Part shown: piece after piece, positions 35,911-48,290 of the stretch
Position numbering within the stretch: position 1 is the stretch's first letter
Layout of the letters: every line of letters begins with the position of its first letter
Origin: Liriodendron chinense
Taxonomy: Eukaryota; Streptophyta; Magnoliopsida; Magnoliales; Magnoliaceae
Reading direction: 5' to 3'
Assembly: GCA_003013855.2 (NCBI GenBank)
Contig: ML058586.1
Location: 4,206,196-4,270,195, forward strand
Length of the DNA: 64,000 nt
Notes under the pieces: generated by a model
Told to the model about the DNA's origin: nothing
Database searches by the model: none
The model's input: only the letters and a program-made list of their open reading frames with translations
Program-made: the position numbers and the translations under genes

Positions 35911-37344
35911 GATATTAGCCATCGGCTTTTCTACTCTCCCGATGTCACAACTAGCCAGACCCAGTAAATGGGTATTGGCTTTTCCTTGAGGTAGAAAACC
36001 TGGCCAAGTCTGGTAAATGGGTAGGGCTCAGGTTGGACCCTACACAACAGGCCCACCATATAGTTTATCAGGATGCATGCTAGCTAGATGAACTAATATT
36101 CTAACCTCTAACCAGAAACAAAATAATAGAAAACAAGTACCGACACATGTACAAATGCATGATGGTTGTAGTGGATGTCATCAACATAATACATTGGGGC
36201 CAAATCAAACCATTTGCACCACATTCTGGTAAAAACGTTTGCAGTAAACAATTCCCATGTTTGTATGTATCAACTAATTTAAACCTGGAGTTGAGTAGTG
36301 TGTCTATTACATAAATTACTCGGTCATGCTCAATTTTGATGGACGCCAAGTGGGTCAGGTTGGTTAATAGGTCAATGAGTTGCTGGCCACGATTGTGCTA
36401 AACGTTTTGGCCCATTTATTGAACGGGTCTAACCTGGGCTGAACCCGATTGCCACCCTTATCTGTGATAAGAGTTGTATTGAAGACAATCTCTTAATTCA
36501 TTACTAATTGCAGATTTTAGAATGTTAATCTATATAAAGAGATAATCAATCTGTTTGTTGTATATTCTATCTGTAATTGTATATGATTTCCAAATACGTG
36601 GGGATTCTCTTGTAGTGTGATTTGTAAAAGATATTGAGGTCCCTTCTTTAGATGATGATTTAATAATCTGTACTCCATGGAAGTGTCTATACTCAGTGAC
36701 ATTTTTCCTTCATTAAAATGGCGACGTGGGATCTGGACCTAGTAACCCGTGGAGTCAATGGTGAGATGCATTCAATGGCTAATATTATAGCATTAAGGAT
36801 AAGATTGCACGAATCTGTTGCACATGCGTGTTCAATAAAATGCTTGCCATTGGGTTCCAAGCTTTTACATGTTTTCGTGAAAAAATAAAAACAAATCTGA
36901 TCCACATATATGAGTGTCCAATTGTTGGAATTACAGGTTGATGGGTTAGAAAACTCTTCAGACCCGTTTATTTATTCTGCAAACTATGGCCCACCCACCA
37001 TTTGATCAACCTGAATCTTGGGGTAGGGTATTGACATAGTGGTGCTTTTCTGCATGGATGGATTGGATCTCCAACTTATCATAACATATTGGCACAAGTG
37101 TGGTGTGAACATGAGGTTTGTTCTACAGGAACGTGTGCATGCTCTTACCAAAGTATGCCTGATGAACTGTCCTCAAGAACGTCTTCGGGAAAAGAAAAGA
37201 AACAGAAATAAGAAGATATAAGGATCAGATTGCACGAATCTCCACGTCCTAATGTAATGTTTATCTGCGTAAATTATGCCATTAATCACTCAATACATTT
37301 TCTTTTCTTTGTTTGATTATAGATTTTCTGAGTTCTACATCGCC

Positions 37345-37354
37345 TATAAATATC
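37345..37354 (+). promoter_or_regulatory. TATA box of defensin copy 2
   Basis: TATAAATATC stands 40 bp upstream of the start codon, the same element as in copy 1. The leader GGAAATAGAAACCCAAGAAA is also conserved between the copies. Confidence 0.75.
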
Positions 37355-37393
37355 TCAACAGTCATCAAAAGGAAATAGAAACCCAAGAAAGCA

Positions 37394-38057
37394 ATGGCTA
37401 AGTATCAAGGTCTAATCGCCCTCTTCGTCATGTTCCTTCTTGCTACTACATTTAGTGAGTGATTTTCATATTCAAATATTCGAAGATATTTCATATATAG
37501 AGTAGGATAGTGAAAATTTTGTTTGATCCGTTCATTAGAGTGGGCCAATTCTGCATGTTTGGTTCAGATGCTCGGCCACGATTGTTGATTTTGATAATGA
37601 AATATAAAAGACTTTAGTCCCATCACATGATCTGAGCAGAGCAATTACGAGTAGCCTTCACATAATAGCAAAGAGAATTTCATGTGGGATCAATCAGCTC
37701 CTTGATTTTTAGCCATGCAATATTGACATGTTGTTTGTTACTTGATCTGATCTTCTAATCGTGTAATTGGACAGGCCGATCATGTGATTGGACTGAAGTC
37801 TTTTATATGAAACCCACTTAATGTTTCTGATTTTCACACCATTTGTGTAAGATCACTAATGCTCTTTTGGTGTTGGGGATATAGGTGTGCCAATGGTAGA
37901 AGCGAAACTATGCCAGAGGCGAAGTAAGACATGGTCGGGTATCTGCGGAAACTCCGGCAACTGCAACCGACAATGCAGGAACTGGGAGAAGGCTAAGCAT
38001 GGAGCCTGCCACTTCCAGTTCCCTGGATTCGCATGCTTTTGCTACTTCAACTGCTAG
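37394..38057 (+). CDS. Plant defensin, copy 2 (two exons)
   Basis: Exon 1 is 37394-37454 and exon 2 is 37885-38057, with A|GTGAGT and GATATAG|GT splice sites and a 430-bp phase-1 intron. The 77-residue product has a hydrophobic signal peptide ending near VEA and a mature domain of about 50 residues. Eight cysteines are spaced x10, x5, x3, x10, x8, x1, x3, matching plant defensins of the gamma-thionin family. RRSKTWSG near the start and GAC...CFC in the gamma-core are typical of this family. Net charge is strongly positive (eight Lys/Arg, one Glu by my count). The expected role is a secreted antifungal peptide acting on fungal membranes; the target cannot be read from sequence. Frame, splice sites, TATA box and poly(A) signal are all intact. 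Confidence 0.93.
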
Positions 38058-38124
38058 AGAAGTAGTACTCACAGCCGTTTGGGATGCGTCTAGTGTGCTT
38101 TTACTGGGTCTCTTGTGTTTGAAA

Positions 38125-38130
38125 TAAAAT
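38125..38130 (+). terminator. Poly(A) signal of defensin copy 2
   Basis: AATAAA lies 68 bp after the stop codon, at the same distance as in copy 1. Confidence 0.6.
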
Positions 38131-38662
38131 GCTACAACTAGTAATCAGTGTAGCATGGACGCGTTTGTGTGTGTGTAACGGTCTGTTTTGTAGGGTTTTT
38201 TGTGCATGTATTCCATAACTAATCTAGTTTTCTAATGAGTTTAGCCGGACTTACCGGTCCTTGTTGAATAAGTCTTGACTCTTCAAGTGATTCACATATG
38301 TGTGAAAAGTTATTCACCTGATATTCACCTACTAACCCCCTTGTACATGTGTGGGGCCTACCATTTTGGGCGTATTCCATCCAACCCAATGAATTAAGTG
38401 AGCCCCACTATGATGGGATAGTCCAATAATCAAGCATATACCAGTAATATTACGAGGCCGCACCATAGAAAACAATTGAAAACCACCTAAACATCTCATT
38501 CACATGCATGGTGGCTCCCATGATGGATGGATTAGACTGATTTTCAAGCGTCCAACTTTCGCAATGGGGTGATCCTTTTTAACAGGGTAGGGGCCATACA
38601 TACGTCGAACTCCACATACGACCCTTGTAGAATACAGCTATGTACGGCCTAAGAGAGAAAAT

Positions 38663-38697
<35 letters not shown>
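38663..38697 (+). repeat. (CT)n microsatellite
   Basis: About 17 CT dinucleotides in a row. It is a simple repeat in the unit 2 specific insertion zone. Confidence 0.9.
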
Positions 38698-38699
<2 letters not shown>

Positions 38700-38749
38700 A
38701 TAGTGCCAAACAGACCCCAAGGGACCTTAAGTGGGGAGGCAACTCAAAC

Positions 38750-39525
38750 GGGCCCACCATGATGTTTACGAGAAATCCACCCAGACCACCAGGTGAGGTA
38801 CAGGGCCAAATATCAAACCTATCAGCGATTCAGGTGGGCCATCTCAAAGGAAACTGTTGAGAGATAGATGCACACAGTGAAATCCACTCAAACCATTAGA
38901 TGCCACTCTAAAATTTAGGCATGGCCCCCAAAAATAGGTCCACCCGTTATTCAGGCGGGCCAAACTAAGGGAAAAAGTTTGGAGGGTCAATGTCGCCCCC
39001 ATACACTGTTTTCAATCGTATATGTTCCACCTGAATCACAAATGTGGCTGGTTTTTCATCCCTAGGCCTAAACTTGGGTCACTAGCCTATTGTTTGTCAT
39101 GGACTTAATTTGAAAATAAATGATGATGGCCCACCTCAACTGTACAAACCTTTACTTAAAATTTCAGTGAAAGCTTTCACGTGGACGAGGATTGTGTGGT
39201 CAAGGGGTCACCACCTTTTACCGTGATCTGAAGACTACTGTAGGGTTCCCCGTTGTGCATGTGTTTAAATCCACCCCGTCCATCCATTTCGCCAAAACTT
39301 CTGTTTTATGACACCCATGATGTATGTATGTGACCTCCACGAAGTTTTGCAGGTATGTAGACTTTCAATTCCCATTGTTTCCTTTGGTGTGGTCCACTCG
39401 ACCTTTGGATATACTTAAATTTTGGTATCATGCCCTATAATGAGCCTGAAAAATTGATGGACGGCATGGGTAAAACATGTCTATCATGGTGGACCCCACA
39501 GAGTCTTCACACTGCGGTAAAGAGT
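38750..39525. repeat. Foldback elements of the GTGGGCCCAC family
   Basis: A clear imperfect palindrome lies at 39220-39525. Its left arm holds GAAGACT, a TTTAAATCCACCCCGTCC block and a CATCC block. The reverse complement of the right arm repeats GAAGACT, a TTTACCC block and CCGTCCATC. The DNA at 38750-39000 contains similar GGGCCCACCATGATGTTTA words but is less clearly paired. No coding capacity. Confidence 0.5.
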
Positions 39526-40509
39526 GGGGAGCACAAAAGGAAACAGTTTAGAGAGTGGCGTCCTCCTCCGGACCTTTTTTTTCACTAGCATAGCCCACTT
39601 GAATCACATATGGATATGGGGCTGATTTTTGGGACATAGGTCTAATGTGGGCTGATGCATCATATATACATCAGAATGAGGCCTATCTGAGCTAGTCAGC
39701 TCAATCCACAGTAAATGGCCTATTTCTGGTAGGATTTGCAGGAGACAAGTGGGCCACACACACATATAGGTAGATGGAGAGATAGACAGATAGGCATATA
39801 TAAATTGATATGTTTTTGACCTGGCATTGGTATGTAACATAACCCTTTGATCTGGAGCCACAAATTACAACCAATTATCCCTGTCCCAAGGGTCCAGATT
39901 GGACCTTAGCATCATTTGAGTGGGAGAGATCTTGGGTGCCACCACTTACACATCATGGGACCTACCACAATATGAATGAAATGGATCAGCAGGCTGTGGA
40001 CCTCACAAGTATGGCCTGTGGGGACAAAACAAAAGCTAGATCAAGCATTGTAGGTTTTTTTTTTTTTTGCGTCTCATATGGTGTAGAAGAGCATTTGGCT
40101 GTAATGCATGCTTCCTTCTGTCTCTAATAGTTGTAAGCTCTAACATAGGACATATACGGTTGTTTCTTGTGACCTGACATATCGACGCTTTCAAGGCATA
40201 TATATCAGGCTTTTTAGTACCTCACGATAATCCCAAAGAGATCATCCAAAGAATCGACCTGGTGTGTATGGTTGTTAGTGGGTCGGTTTAGCCCATCAGA
40301 TCATATAACCTGGCTCATGGTTTCAAGCTCCTCAGCCCATGGGTTGAGATGGGTCCAGAGTCCATGTCCATCTAGTCATCAGGTGCTGCCTGTCTCCACA
40401 AGGTCACTGGCGTGTTGGGCCAAGTTGGTATAGAGTAACCTATCCATGATAATGATAAATTCATACTTATTGTAGTGTGTATGTGGAATAAAAGAGAGAA
40501 AAAAATTAT

Positions 40510-42444
40510 GAGTGCGGATCGTCTATGTTGGCCGTGCAGAAGAATTCAGCGCTGCCCCTTCTTATTCGTCCACGTCATAAGAGCCTATGTCAGCTGACGT
40601 CATCAATAACTTAAAAAAAAAAAAAAAAAAAAGTTGGAATACATCTCCATTTTTATACGTATCTAGTCATTGCTTATACGAAATGCCACTCATTCAACTT
40701 TGATTTTACAGGCTGGCAAACCTTCTGACAGCTAGCACATCTACCGGAGGAGTGCATAGTTTGTTGGCCCACTATGATATATGTTTACATCGTTACCGTC
40801 CAATCAGTTTTACAGATTATTCTAAGGCACTGTCCAAAAAATGAAGCTGATCTAGAGCTCATGTGGACCACATCATAGAACACCAATCATTTTAATTGTG
40901 AATGTTCATTCAACACTATTTTTTTTTGTTGTGGTCCACTTGAGATTTGAATCTGCCTCTGCTTTAGTACATATCATAGAATGATCCAGAAAAAAATGGA
41001 TGGTCGGTATGGATGAAGCACAAAATTATACTAGAGCCTACATAGCATTGACCTCTGGGTCTAGTCTACCCATCACCGTCCACGCGGATTGCCATCCAAT
41101 AGATTTCCTGTGAAAGCCTTTCGCAGGAAGTTACTAAGCTGGAGACCAAGGTGGGGCCCACCGTGATGTTTTCGAGAAATCCACTTCGTCCATCTGCCTC
41201 ATGAGCTCATTTTAGTGTATTCTACCAAAAATTAATAGGATCCAAGACTCAAGTGGGCCGAAAATGTGAGGATTGAACGTCCACAGTTGAAATATTCGTG
41301 GGGCCACAGAAGTTTTAAATCAGGCTAATATTTGTGTTTTCAGTTCATCCAATAGGAATGACGTTATGAACGGTATTGATGTCATATAAACATCACTGTG
41401 GATCCCAGGGAGGTTTCAACAGTAAGAATTTCCCTACCCATCTTTTCCTTTAGTGCGGCCCACTGAAGTCTTGTATCCGGTTCGTTTTTTGTCTAGAATC
41501 CTAAAATGATTTAACAAGGCGGATGGACGGTGTGGATTTATCGAGAACATCACGGTGGGCCCCACCTAGGTTTCCAGCGCAAGGCTTTCGCAGCCTTTGG
41601 AGGTGCTGCGCGGGCGCGACTGGGGTGAGACCCCGGAACCTGGGTCGGATCCTGAACCCAGGGCCCACCTGGATGTGTTCTTTGTAAATCCATGCCGTCC
41701 ATATGTTTCTTCATATTATTTTAGGTTGCATTCCCAAAAATAAAACAGATGAAAATTTTAGGTGGACCACACCCCAAGAAACAGTTTTCATTCAACCGTG
41801 ACCATTAAAACCTTCCTGGAGTCCACTGTAATGTTTATTGACCATCCAATCTGTTGATAAGGTCACGTAGACAGGGATGAAAGGAAAAGACAGAAAACAG
41901 GAAGGTCGACCATGATGTTTGTTTGAGATCCAACCTGTTCATAAGTTCACACAGACATGGAGGAAGGGAAAACACAAATATCAGCTTGATCGAAAACTTC
42001 TGTGGCCCATAAGAAGTTTTCAACGGTGGATGTCACTGTCCCCCCGCTGTTTTCTATGGTGGGGTCCACTTGAGTTTTGGATCAACCTCATTCTCTGAGT
42101 CATGCCTTAAAATGATCTCTCCAACGGAATGGACGGTGTGGATACAACACGTATCTCATGCTGAGGCCCACGTGTCATGGTGACGTCACTTCTTCGGTAG
42201 CAATGTTTGCTCCTCCGGTAGATGTGCTATCTTTTAGAAGATTTGCCAGCCTGTAAAATCAAATTTGAAAATGTGGTATTTCATATAAGCCATGAGTAGA
42301 TACGTATAAAAATAGAAATGTATTCCTACTTTTTTTTTTTTAATTTATTGATAACGTCAGCTGACATAGTCTCCTATGACGTGGACGAATAAGAGGGGGC
42401 AGCGCTGGATTCTTCTGCACGGCCAACAAAGACGATCCGCACTC
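40510..42444. mobile_element. Mutator-like element (non-autonomous), 1.9 kb
   Basis: The ends are GAGTGCGGATCGTCT and its reverse complement, with terminal inverted repeats extending for roughly 230 bp at high identity. A perfect 9-bp target duplication AAAAATTAT flanks the element (40501-40509 and 42445-42453), diagnostic of Mutator-like transposons. Unit 1 preserves the corresponding site without the insertion (near 27176-27200). There is no transposase frame. The interior consists of three foldback repeats: about 40765-41045, 41125-41600 and 41815-42180. Confidence 0.88.
41125..41600. repeat. Foldback repeat nested in the Mutator-like element
   Basis: The left arm reads GAAAGCCTTTCGCAGG, then GGTGGGGCCCACCGTGATGTT and a GAGAAATCCAC block. 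The reverse complement of 41500-41600 gives GCGAAAGCCTTGCGC followed by the same blocks in the same order. Arms exceed 100 bp with substitutions between them. Confidence 0.65.
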
Positions 42445-42453
42445 AAAAATTAT

Positions 42454-45300
42454 CAATCCTCTTCCTTTAAGATAATCCTTAAATCCACAAGACAACTATT
42501 CTCTAAAAATAAGAATATAATTACTTAAATAAAAAAATTCACTTTTTTTTTTTAGGGTTTATACACACATCCCACTATTAGTACACACACCCACACTGTG
42601 AGTCACACTTCAATATTAACCACCCTCACGATGGGAATCGATAAAATGATCTAGTGATGGAACGAGGTTATCTTCACTCGATCTACCAGTGTCCCAAAGG
42701 TTCACTCTTGATATGCTTAAATAAGCCTAATATCTTTATTTTGAATTAAATTAAAAAAAATCTTTCTCAAAATGGTAAATTTATTAAAATAATAAAAATC
42801 GTCTAATTAGCATATACCCACACTTGTAAACAAATCTTAGATAAATAAAATAAAAACTTTAGATTGGAATTTTGTAAGATTGTTTGAGGGCCAATGAAAC
42901 TTAGTAATTGAAAGCTTGTGGATGGTTTTTCAATGACTACACATGAGATTACAATAACTGGTTATAAAAGCTATTGTGGGCATTAAGCTGGTTTTGCCCA
43001 ATCTCAGCCCTTCCAACCTGAATTCTTGCGATCCTAGTACTGCACTGAGCCATTCACACTGTGCTGTAACATGCATCAATATTAGTTGGGACTGCAACTC
43101 CTTGGTATGGGTTAAGGTCGACCGGTAATCTGAATAATCAACTACTAACCTTAATCCAATCTGATCTGATTTTCAAACCCACCTCATTGGCAACAACCAG
43201 ACCCACTATCATATTATGTAACACAGTCCTTAACTGACTCTAGCTGAATCTTTTAATTTGGGCAATGAAAACTGTATCTAGACCATTGAAATGAAGATCC
43301 CTAACATAGATAACAAAAAACTCTTCTTGGTTGGGAGTCGGGTCAAGTGGCATTGGGTTAATTATCCACATTCTAGCCATTGGGATTGGGTTGCGACGCA
43401 TTTTGACTTAACCTGAACTCTAGCAAAATCTAAATAAAGTTACAAAGAACTCAAAAGCCACAGGGTGCCCAACAGCCTAGCTAAATACTGTTTAAGCCCA
43501 CTCAATGAACGGCTTGGATGTTTCGAAATGGATAGAGTGCCCCTGTATGGACACAAATAGAGTACATTTGTAAGATTTGTATCAAAACACTTACAAATCA
43601 GACAGATAAGCGGAGCTGGGGAGGTCCCCCCCTGGGTCTTGGAGGTTCCCCCCACCTTACAAGAAATCCAAATGCAAGAAGGTAAAAACATTCTATCATG
43701 AAGGAATCCTTTCAAAATGGAGAAAAGCTCCAGTATTCTCAGAGCAATATAAGTTGCAGAGCTCCTAGTTGTATTGGGACTCTTAGACATTCCAATCAAT
43801 TAATCTAAACTGTCTATTAGGTTCAGCACATATTTCATCGGCCACCATGTAAATATCACATGGATTTTACATTCATAACTATCTGATCACTAGCTTTAAA
43901 TATGGACGGTCCAAGATTGTTGAAACAAAAATAGGTCCAATTGACAATTCAATCCATCTATTAGTTGGGAACCATCATAGATTGCTTATAATTAATAATA
44001 ATCTCTTTTGTTAGGCAATGAATCCATCCATGGCTTGGAATAAGAATGGCTACGAGAAGTGATACCAAATCAACGGTGGATTTGAACACCCAGTCAGTGA
44101 GTTCTTTGCATGAGAAGCCATGAAATGTATTCTGAACTTAATAGACAGTTCAGATCAATTGATTGGACTGGTACAAGTGACCCGATGCAACTAGCTTGAG
44201 CAATAGAGCATTTCCCTTTTAAATAATTAACTGTAATGAGGAATGTGTAGAATACTTATAACTATTTTACAAAATACCACTATAAATATGGTTATATGTT
44301 ATTTGTCTTAGAGTGGGTAGGGTTATTAGTTAAAAATGACTTTTGACTGGAAGTTGTGGTATATATCTTGCACACCATATATATGGCATAAATTCAGATG
44401 ATCGAGACCGTTCACGTCCTACGGCCCATTGTCCATGGATCGTACCTTGAAAATCACATCCATTGACCTATAACTATCAAATGGGCAGTTACCAAATGAA
44501 CATACCCAATGGTTAAAACATTTGGTGATGACTGAATTTGGGGTCACTGGTGCCCATAATTGGAAGTCCTGTAGTGACGCATGAATACTAGGCGTATGGT
44601 GGATGAGATGCCTGGTGGTCTAAAATTCAGCCATGTGGTGCATATGTGTAGTTTGTAGGTGTGCCAAAACCGATTGCCGTTGGATTCGAATTACCAAACG
44701 CCTATAACCCCTATTGTTGATATAGAGCGGCATAATTAAATGGCAGTAGACCAACTTTCTATTCCGTAAACTATTAAGTGTGCTACCAGGCAATTTATGT
44801 ACAGAGGGGGGGCTTTTCCGCCCGTAAGTATTTTATTTCCTTGAAAATTAAGGACTTTCGAAAGTGCCTCAAATGAAAACTAACAAGAGCTTGAGATCAA
44901 AAAATTCTCTCAATCCAGTGCCATCGGATAATGATGAAGATATCAATGGATCTTTTGAATGCGTTATGTCATCGAAAGCAGGTGTGCAACTTTACTGGCG
45001 AAGTAAAATGTCAAAGGGTCTTCTAGCTAAGGATTCACACTGCAAATCGTGTGGTCTAATGAAATTCAGACTTCTCACTATTAGCATGTTTAACTGTGAT
45101 TAGATGTGTAGTGCACACCTAGGTTTACCAATTTAGACCTGGTTGATAAAAGAAGTATAGGTCTACCAAGAGGAAAGTACTATGTATAGGACATTTCAGT
45201 CACTTCATTTTCAATGATTCTTTAACCTTGGGTCAAAAGTCATCTGAGTAATAATCCTAATTATTTTAAGATAAATGAAAAAATATGATATTTAAGGAAT
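42454..45300. other. Intergenic DNA, end of unit 2 and beyond
   Basis: Non-coding DNA aligned to unit 1 up to about 44540. A 119-codon minus-strand frame at 43440-43799 is not conserved as a frame in unit 1. From 44860 to 45090 lies a segment repeated near 48090-48290, listed separately. Confidence 0.55.
44915..45090 (+). repeat. Diverged direct repeat, left copy
   Basis: It shares GATAATGATG, AGATATCAAT, AGATCTTTT-like, AAAATGTC and CTAGCTAAGGAT blocks and a GTGTGGTCTAATG block, in order, with 48100-48290. A 79-codon frame crosses the left copy but is broken in the right copy. It may be a duplicated gene fragment or a repeat; I do not recognise the protein. Confidence 0.5.
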
Positions 45301-45305
45301 GTTTA

Positions 45306-48027
45306 TGTAACACCCCGTATTTTTAGTATAAATTTATTTATTTATCAATTTATTTACATATTTATTTAATTATTTGACATTAAATAAACCCCACGTTTTA
45401 AGTAAACTAATTTTCCACGTTCCGTTTAGGCTGAAACTTTAGGAGAACTCTGTTAGACCCAAAATAACCGTACATGTCAAATTTCGGCCCTTAGATCATA
45501 GTACAAATGTCCCGATCAGAAAATAGCCAATAAATGGCCCACCTCAACTCAGAATTGTTCCACATTTGACGTCAACGGTTATTTTCATCTCACCGACCTA
45601 TTGGACGGAGCAAAAAAAACTTCGATCCATCATAGTGGACCCCACCTGTCAAGCCCGAGCGTTAGGCACGTTCCATACGTAAGTAAACTTACGTAAATAG
45701 GTTTTTTTTTCTTCTCTTCCTTCTTCTTCGGCGGAAGTTGTTACAACGTCCGTCCGCTGCCATATTGGTGACCCACACCATCCTCCAGGATGGGCCCCAC
45801 AACCAGATCCATTCCGCTCATTTGTTTTGTACTCCACCAAAACCCATGCCACCAAAGTTTTGCTACTTTTCTCGATCCATACGGCCCGTTACACTCTCAC
45901 CATTAAAAGCCATTGCTTTCAAAAATGATATAGATCAGGGCCGTTCCTTTGCATGAGGGCCTGGGATTGAAACCACGACTTCTTATGGACCCTACCTTCC
46001 TCTTGGACGGTCTACATGAGACATAGGTCGTTAGAGGAGGACCCACTACTTTCCTTCTCCAATTAGGAAACCAATTCCATTTTACGTTGGGAAATCAATC
46101 CCATTTTACGTTGCATCTCCCAACCCCATTTTACGTTGTATCTCGGGGTTCCATATATGGCTCCCCCAGACGTCCTCTACTCTATAGAAAACCCTAAGAA
46201 AGAGAGAGAAAGATCGACAGTAGAGAGAAAGAGAGAGAAATCGAAAGTAAAGAGAGAGAGATCGTGGGAGGAGAGAGAGAGGAGAACCCACGTTCTCTTG
46301 TTGTTACTTCTACGTTGCTATTCCTTTTCTTTCTGGATCTGCTGTTGAGAAGTGGTAAGTCACATCTATTTCCTAGATTTATCCCTACTCTCTAACCATA
46401 GATGGAGATCTAATCGTAGGCGATCATTTGTGAAGATGAGATCCTAACCATGTAATCTATGTTAAACATGTTAGGGTTGAACTTAGGAGGATTTTCACGA
46501 CTCTAACAATATCTCGAATCTACCAATATTAGAGGTAAGGATTTCCTTCAAAGTATAGCCACAATAATATTGATTTATTTAACCATCTTATGCATAATAT
46601 AGGGAGTTTTTGCTACGTTGTTATATGTGATCTATGATTATTGAATCTTTCCATGTGAATATGAGTTGATGTATGGAATACTTTAATAAACTCTTGCTGA
46701 ATTTTTATTTGATATGAACCATAATGTGTGATGTGTGTTTTGAAAGTGAAATCATGACATTATACATGCCTACATGAGATATATGTGAAGTTCATGCTTA
46801 AGAAATGATGTTTATATGCTTATGGTATGTATGATGAATAGAGTGTTATGTGATACGGGATTACTCATGCGGATGTTTAATCAGTGGAAGCTCTTTGTCC
46901 CATAAGTAATATAATTGTACGTTAAAGAGGATTGAACCATGAGGATTGTGTTGAATGGAACAATTTGGCAAAGCCATATGAATGTATTGTTGGTCAGTTG
47001 CCAACGGATCTAAAAGTGAATGTTGGAGATGAATCCTTAAGAAATTGTCGATATTTGCATGCCATGTGCTTTGTCTTGACTATGATGTGTACGTCCTTTC
47101 ACGGTTGGCCCCCGTTGAAGGGAAACGACTATTCTACGTTATGATGAACCGTGGGATGGGGTAAAGAGCGACCGTTGATCTTAAACATCATTAAATTGAC
47201 TGTATGTTAAACTACTTAAATAAATATGAAACTAATCATGCATGCACGGGACCCGACTTGGTGGGTCAGCCCTGCGGGCGCTACGGCGCTAGCTTATGGT
47301 AGAGTGGTGGGTTGCTATCACCTCCATTGGCTGGGTTTATTGACATGAAGTTGTGGAATTACCCGCTTCATCGTGGACTCTGGTGACTAGTGACTAGTGA
47401 GAAGAGTTGGATTAAGTCCCGTCTCATTAGTCAGGGTGCCTTAGCCAGAGCATGCATATCATGCATTGCATTAAAACAAGATTTTTCATGTGTGTTTTGA
47501 ATTGGGTATGCTCTTTGTGTTTAAATATTGTTGTACTATTCTTGGTGGGCGACCCCTTACTGAGTTGATCGCGAGCAACTCACATCCTTCTGGGACGGTG
47601 TCTTTAAAACACCATTCCAGACATTGCAGGTAACGATCCAGTAGATGAGGCCGATTTACAAGGTGAGGAGTATGAAGGCTCATGACAGCAAATGGCAGAC
47701 GACGAAGCCGAAGTAGCATGAAGATGTTTTTTATTATTTCATAATTAGAGTTTTGATTTCCCTTGATTATATGTAATAAGTCTCTCAGAGGGACACTAGC
47801 TAAAACATTAATTTGGACATGATTTCTTTTCATACATTTGATTGAGAATCTAGATGTAGAAAGTTATGGAATAAGAACATTAATTTTCCGTCGTTATGAT
47901 ATGAATGCCACACATGTATGTGTTTATGGGTGAATGTGTGAAAACGCAACCCTAACATATATGAGTAAACACTCAAAAATTTGGCCAATCGTGTCATCCA
48001 CGAGAGTCTAAATTTTGGGGCGTTATA
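45306..48027 (+). mobile_element. 2.7-kb solo LTR
   Basis: The block begins TGTAACACCCCG and ends GGGGCGTTATA (last CA changed to TA), the inverted termini of a familiar class of large plant LTRs. It is flanked by a perfect 5-bp duplication GTTTA (45301-45305 and 48028-48032). There is no primer site, gag or pol and no second LTR, so it is a solo LTR left by recombination. It contains a GA-rich leader (46190-46290) after CTCTATAGAAA, consistent with a transcription start region. Length suggests a large Ty3/gypsy parent, but the lineage is not proven. Confidence 0.8.
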
Positions 48028-48099
48028 GTTTACGTATAAAATAGTTATAAAGTATGGTCATCCTATATTGTTAGACTGCAGTCTAATCACAATCTCCCA

Positions 48100-48290
48100 G
48101 TCCACCGCCACCCGATAATGATGGAGATATCAATAGATCTTTTCGAATTTGTCTTACGTGTCACTGAAAGCAGTTTACAAGTTCGCTAGCGGAGGAAAAT
48201 GTCTAAGGGAATCTTCTTCTTCTTCTTCTAGCTAAGGATCGTGTGGTCTAATGGAATTCCGAGTACTTCTCTCCATTTTGGCTTCTCTGT
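48100..48290 (+). repeat. Diverged direct repeat, right copy
   Basis: Partner of 44915-45090. It includes a (CTT)n expansion near 48231-48247 and frame-breaking indels. With the solo LTR removed, the two copies would be about 0.4 kb apart, so they are a local duplication older than or independent of that insertion. Confidence 0.5.

Larger units (their letters stand above)
29245..44540 (+). repeat. Segmental tandem duplication, unit 2 (defensin copy 2)
   Basis: This is the second copy of the unit described at 16340, in the same orientation. It is longer because of a copia element (30701-35910), a Mutator-like element (40510-42444) and about 1.6 kb of foldback-rich sequence between 38560 and 40190 that has no counterpart in unit 1. 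Confidence 0.8.

Noticed and set aside
43440..43799. A 119-codon minus-strand frame downstream of defensin copy 2
   Set aside because: The homologous DNA in duplication unit 1 (27600-28002) breaks the frame in different places and the similarity is at DNA level only. There is no recognised domain.
46136..46348. A 70-codon frame rich in Arg and Glu
   Set aside because: It is a translation of the GA-rich leader of the solo LTR, a simple-sequence artefact.
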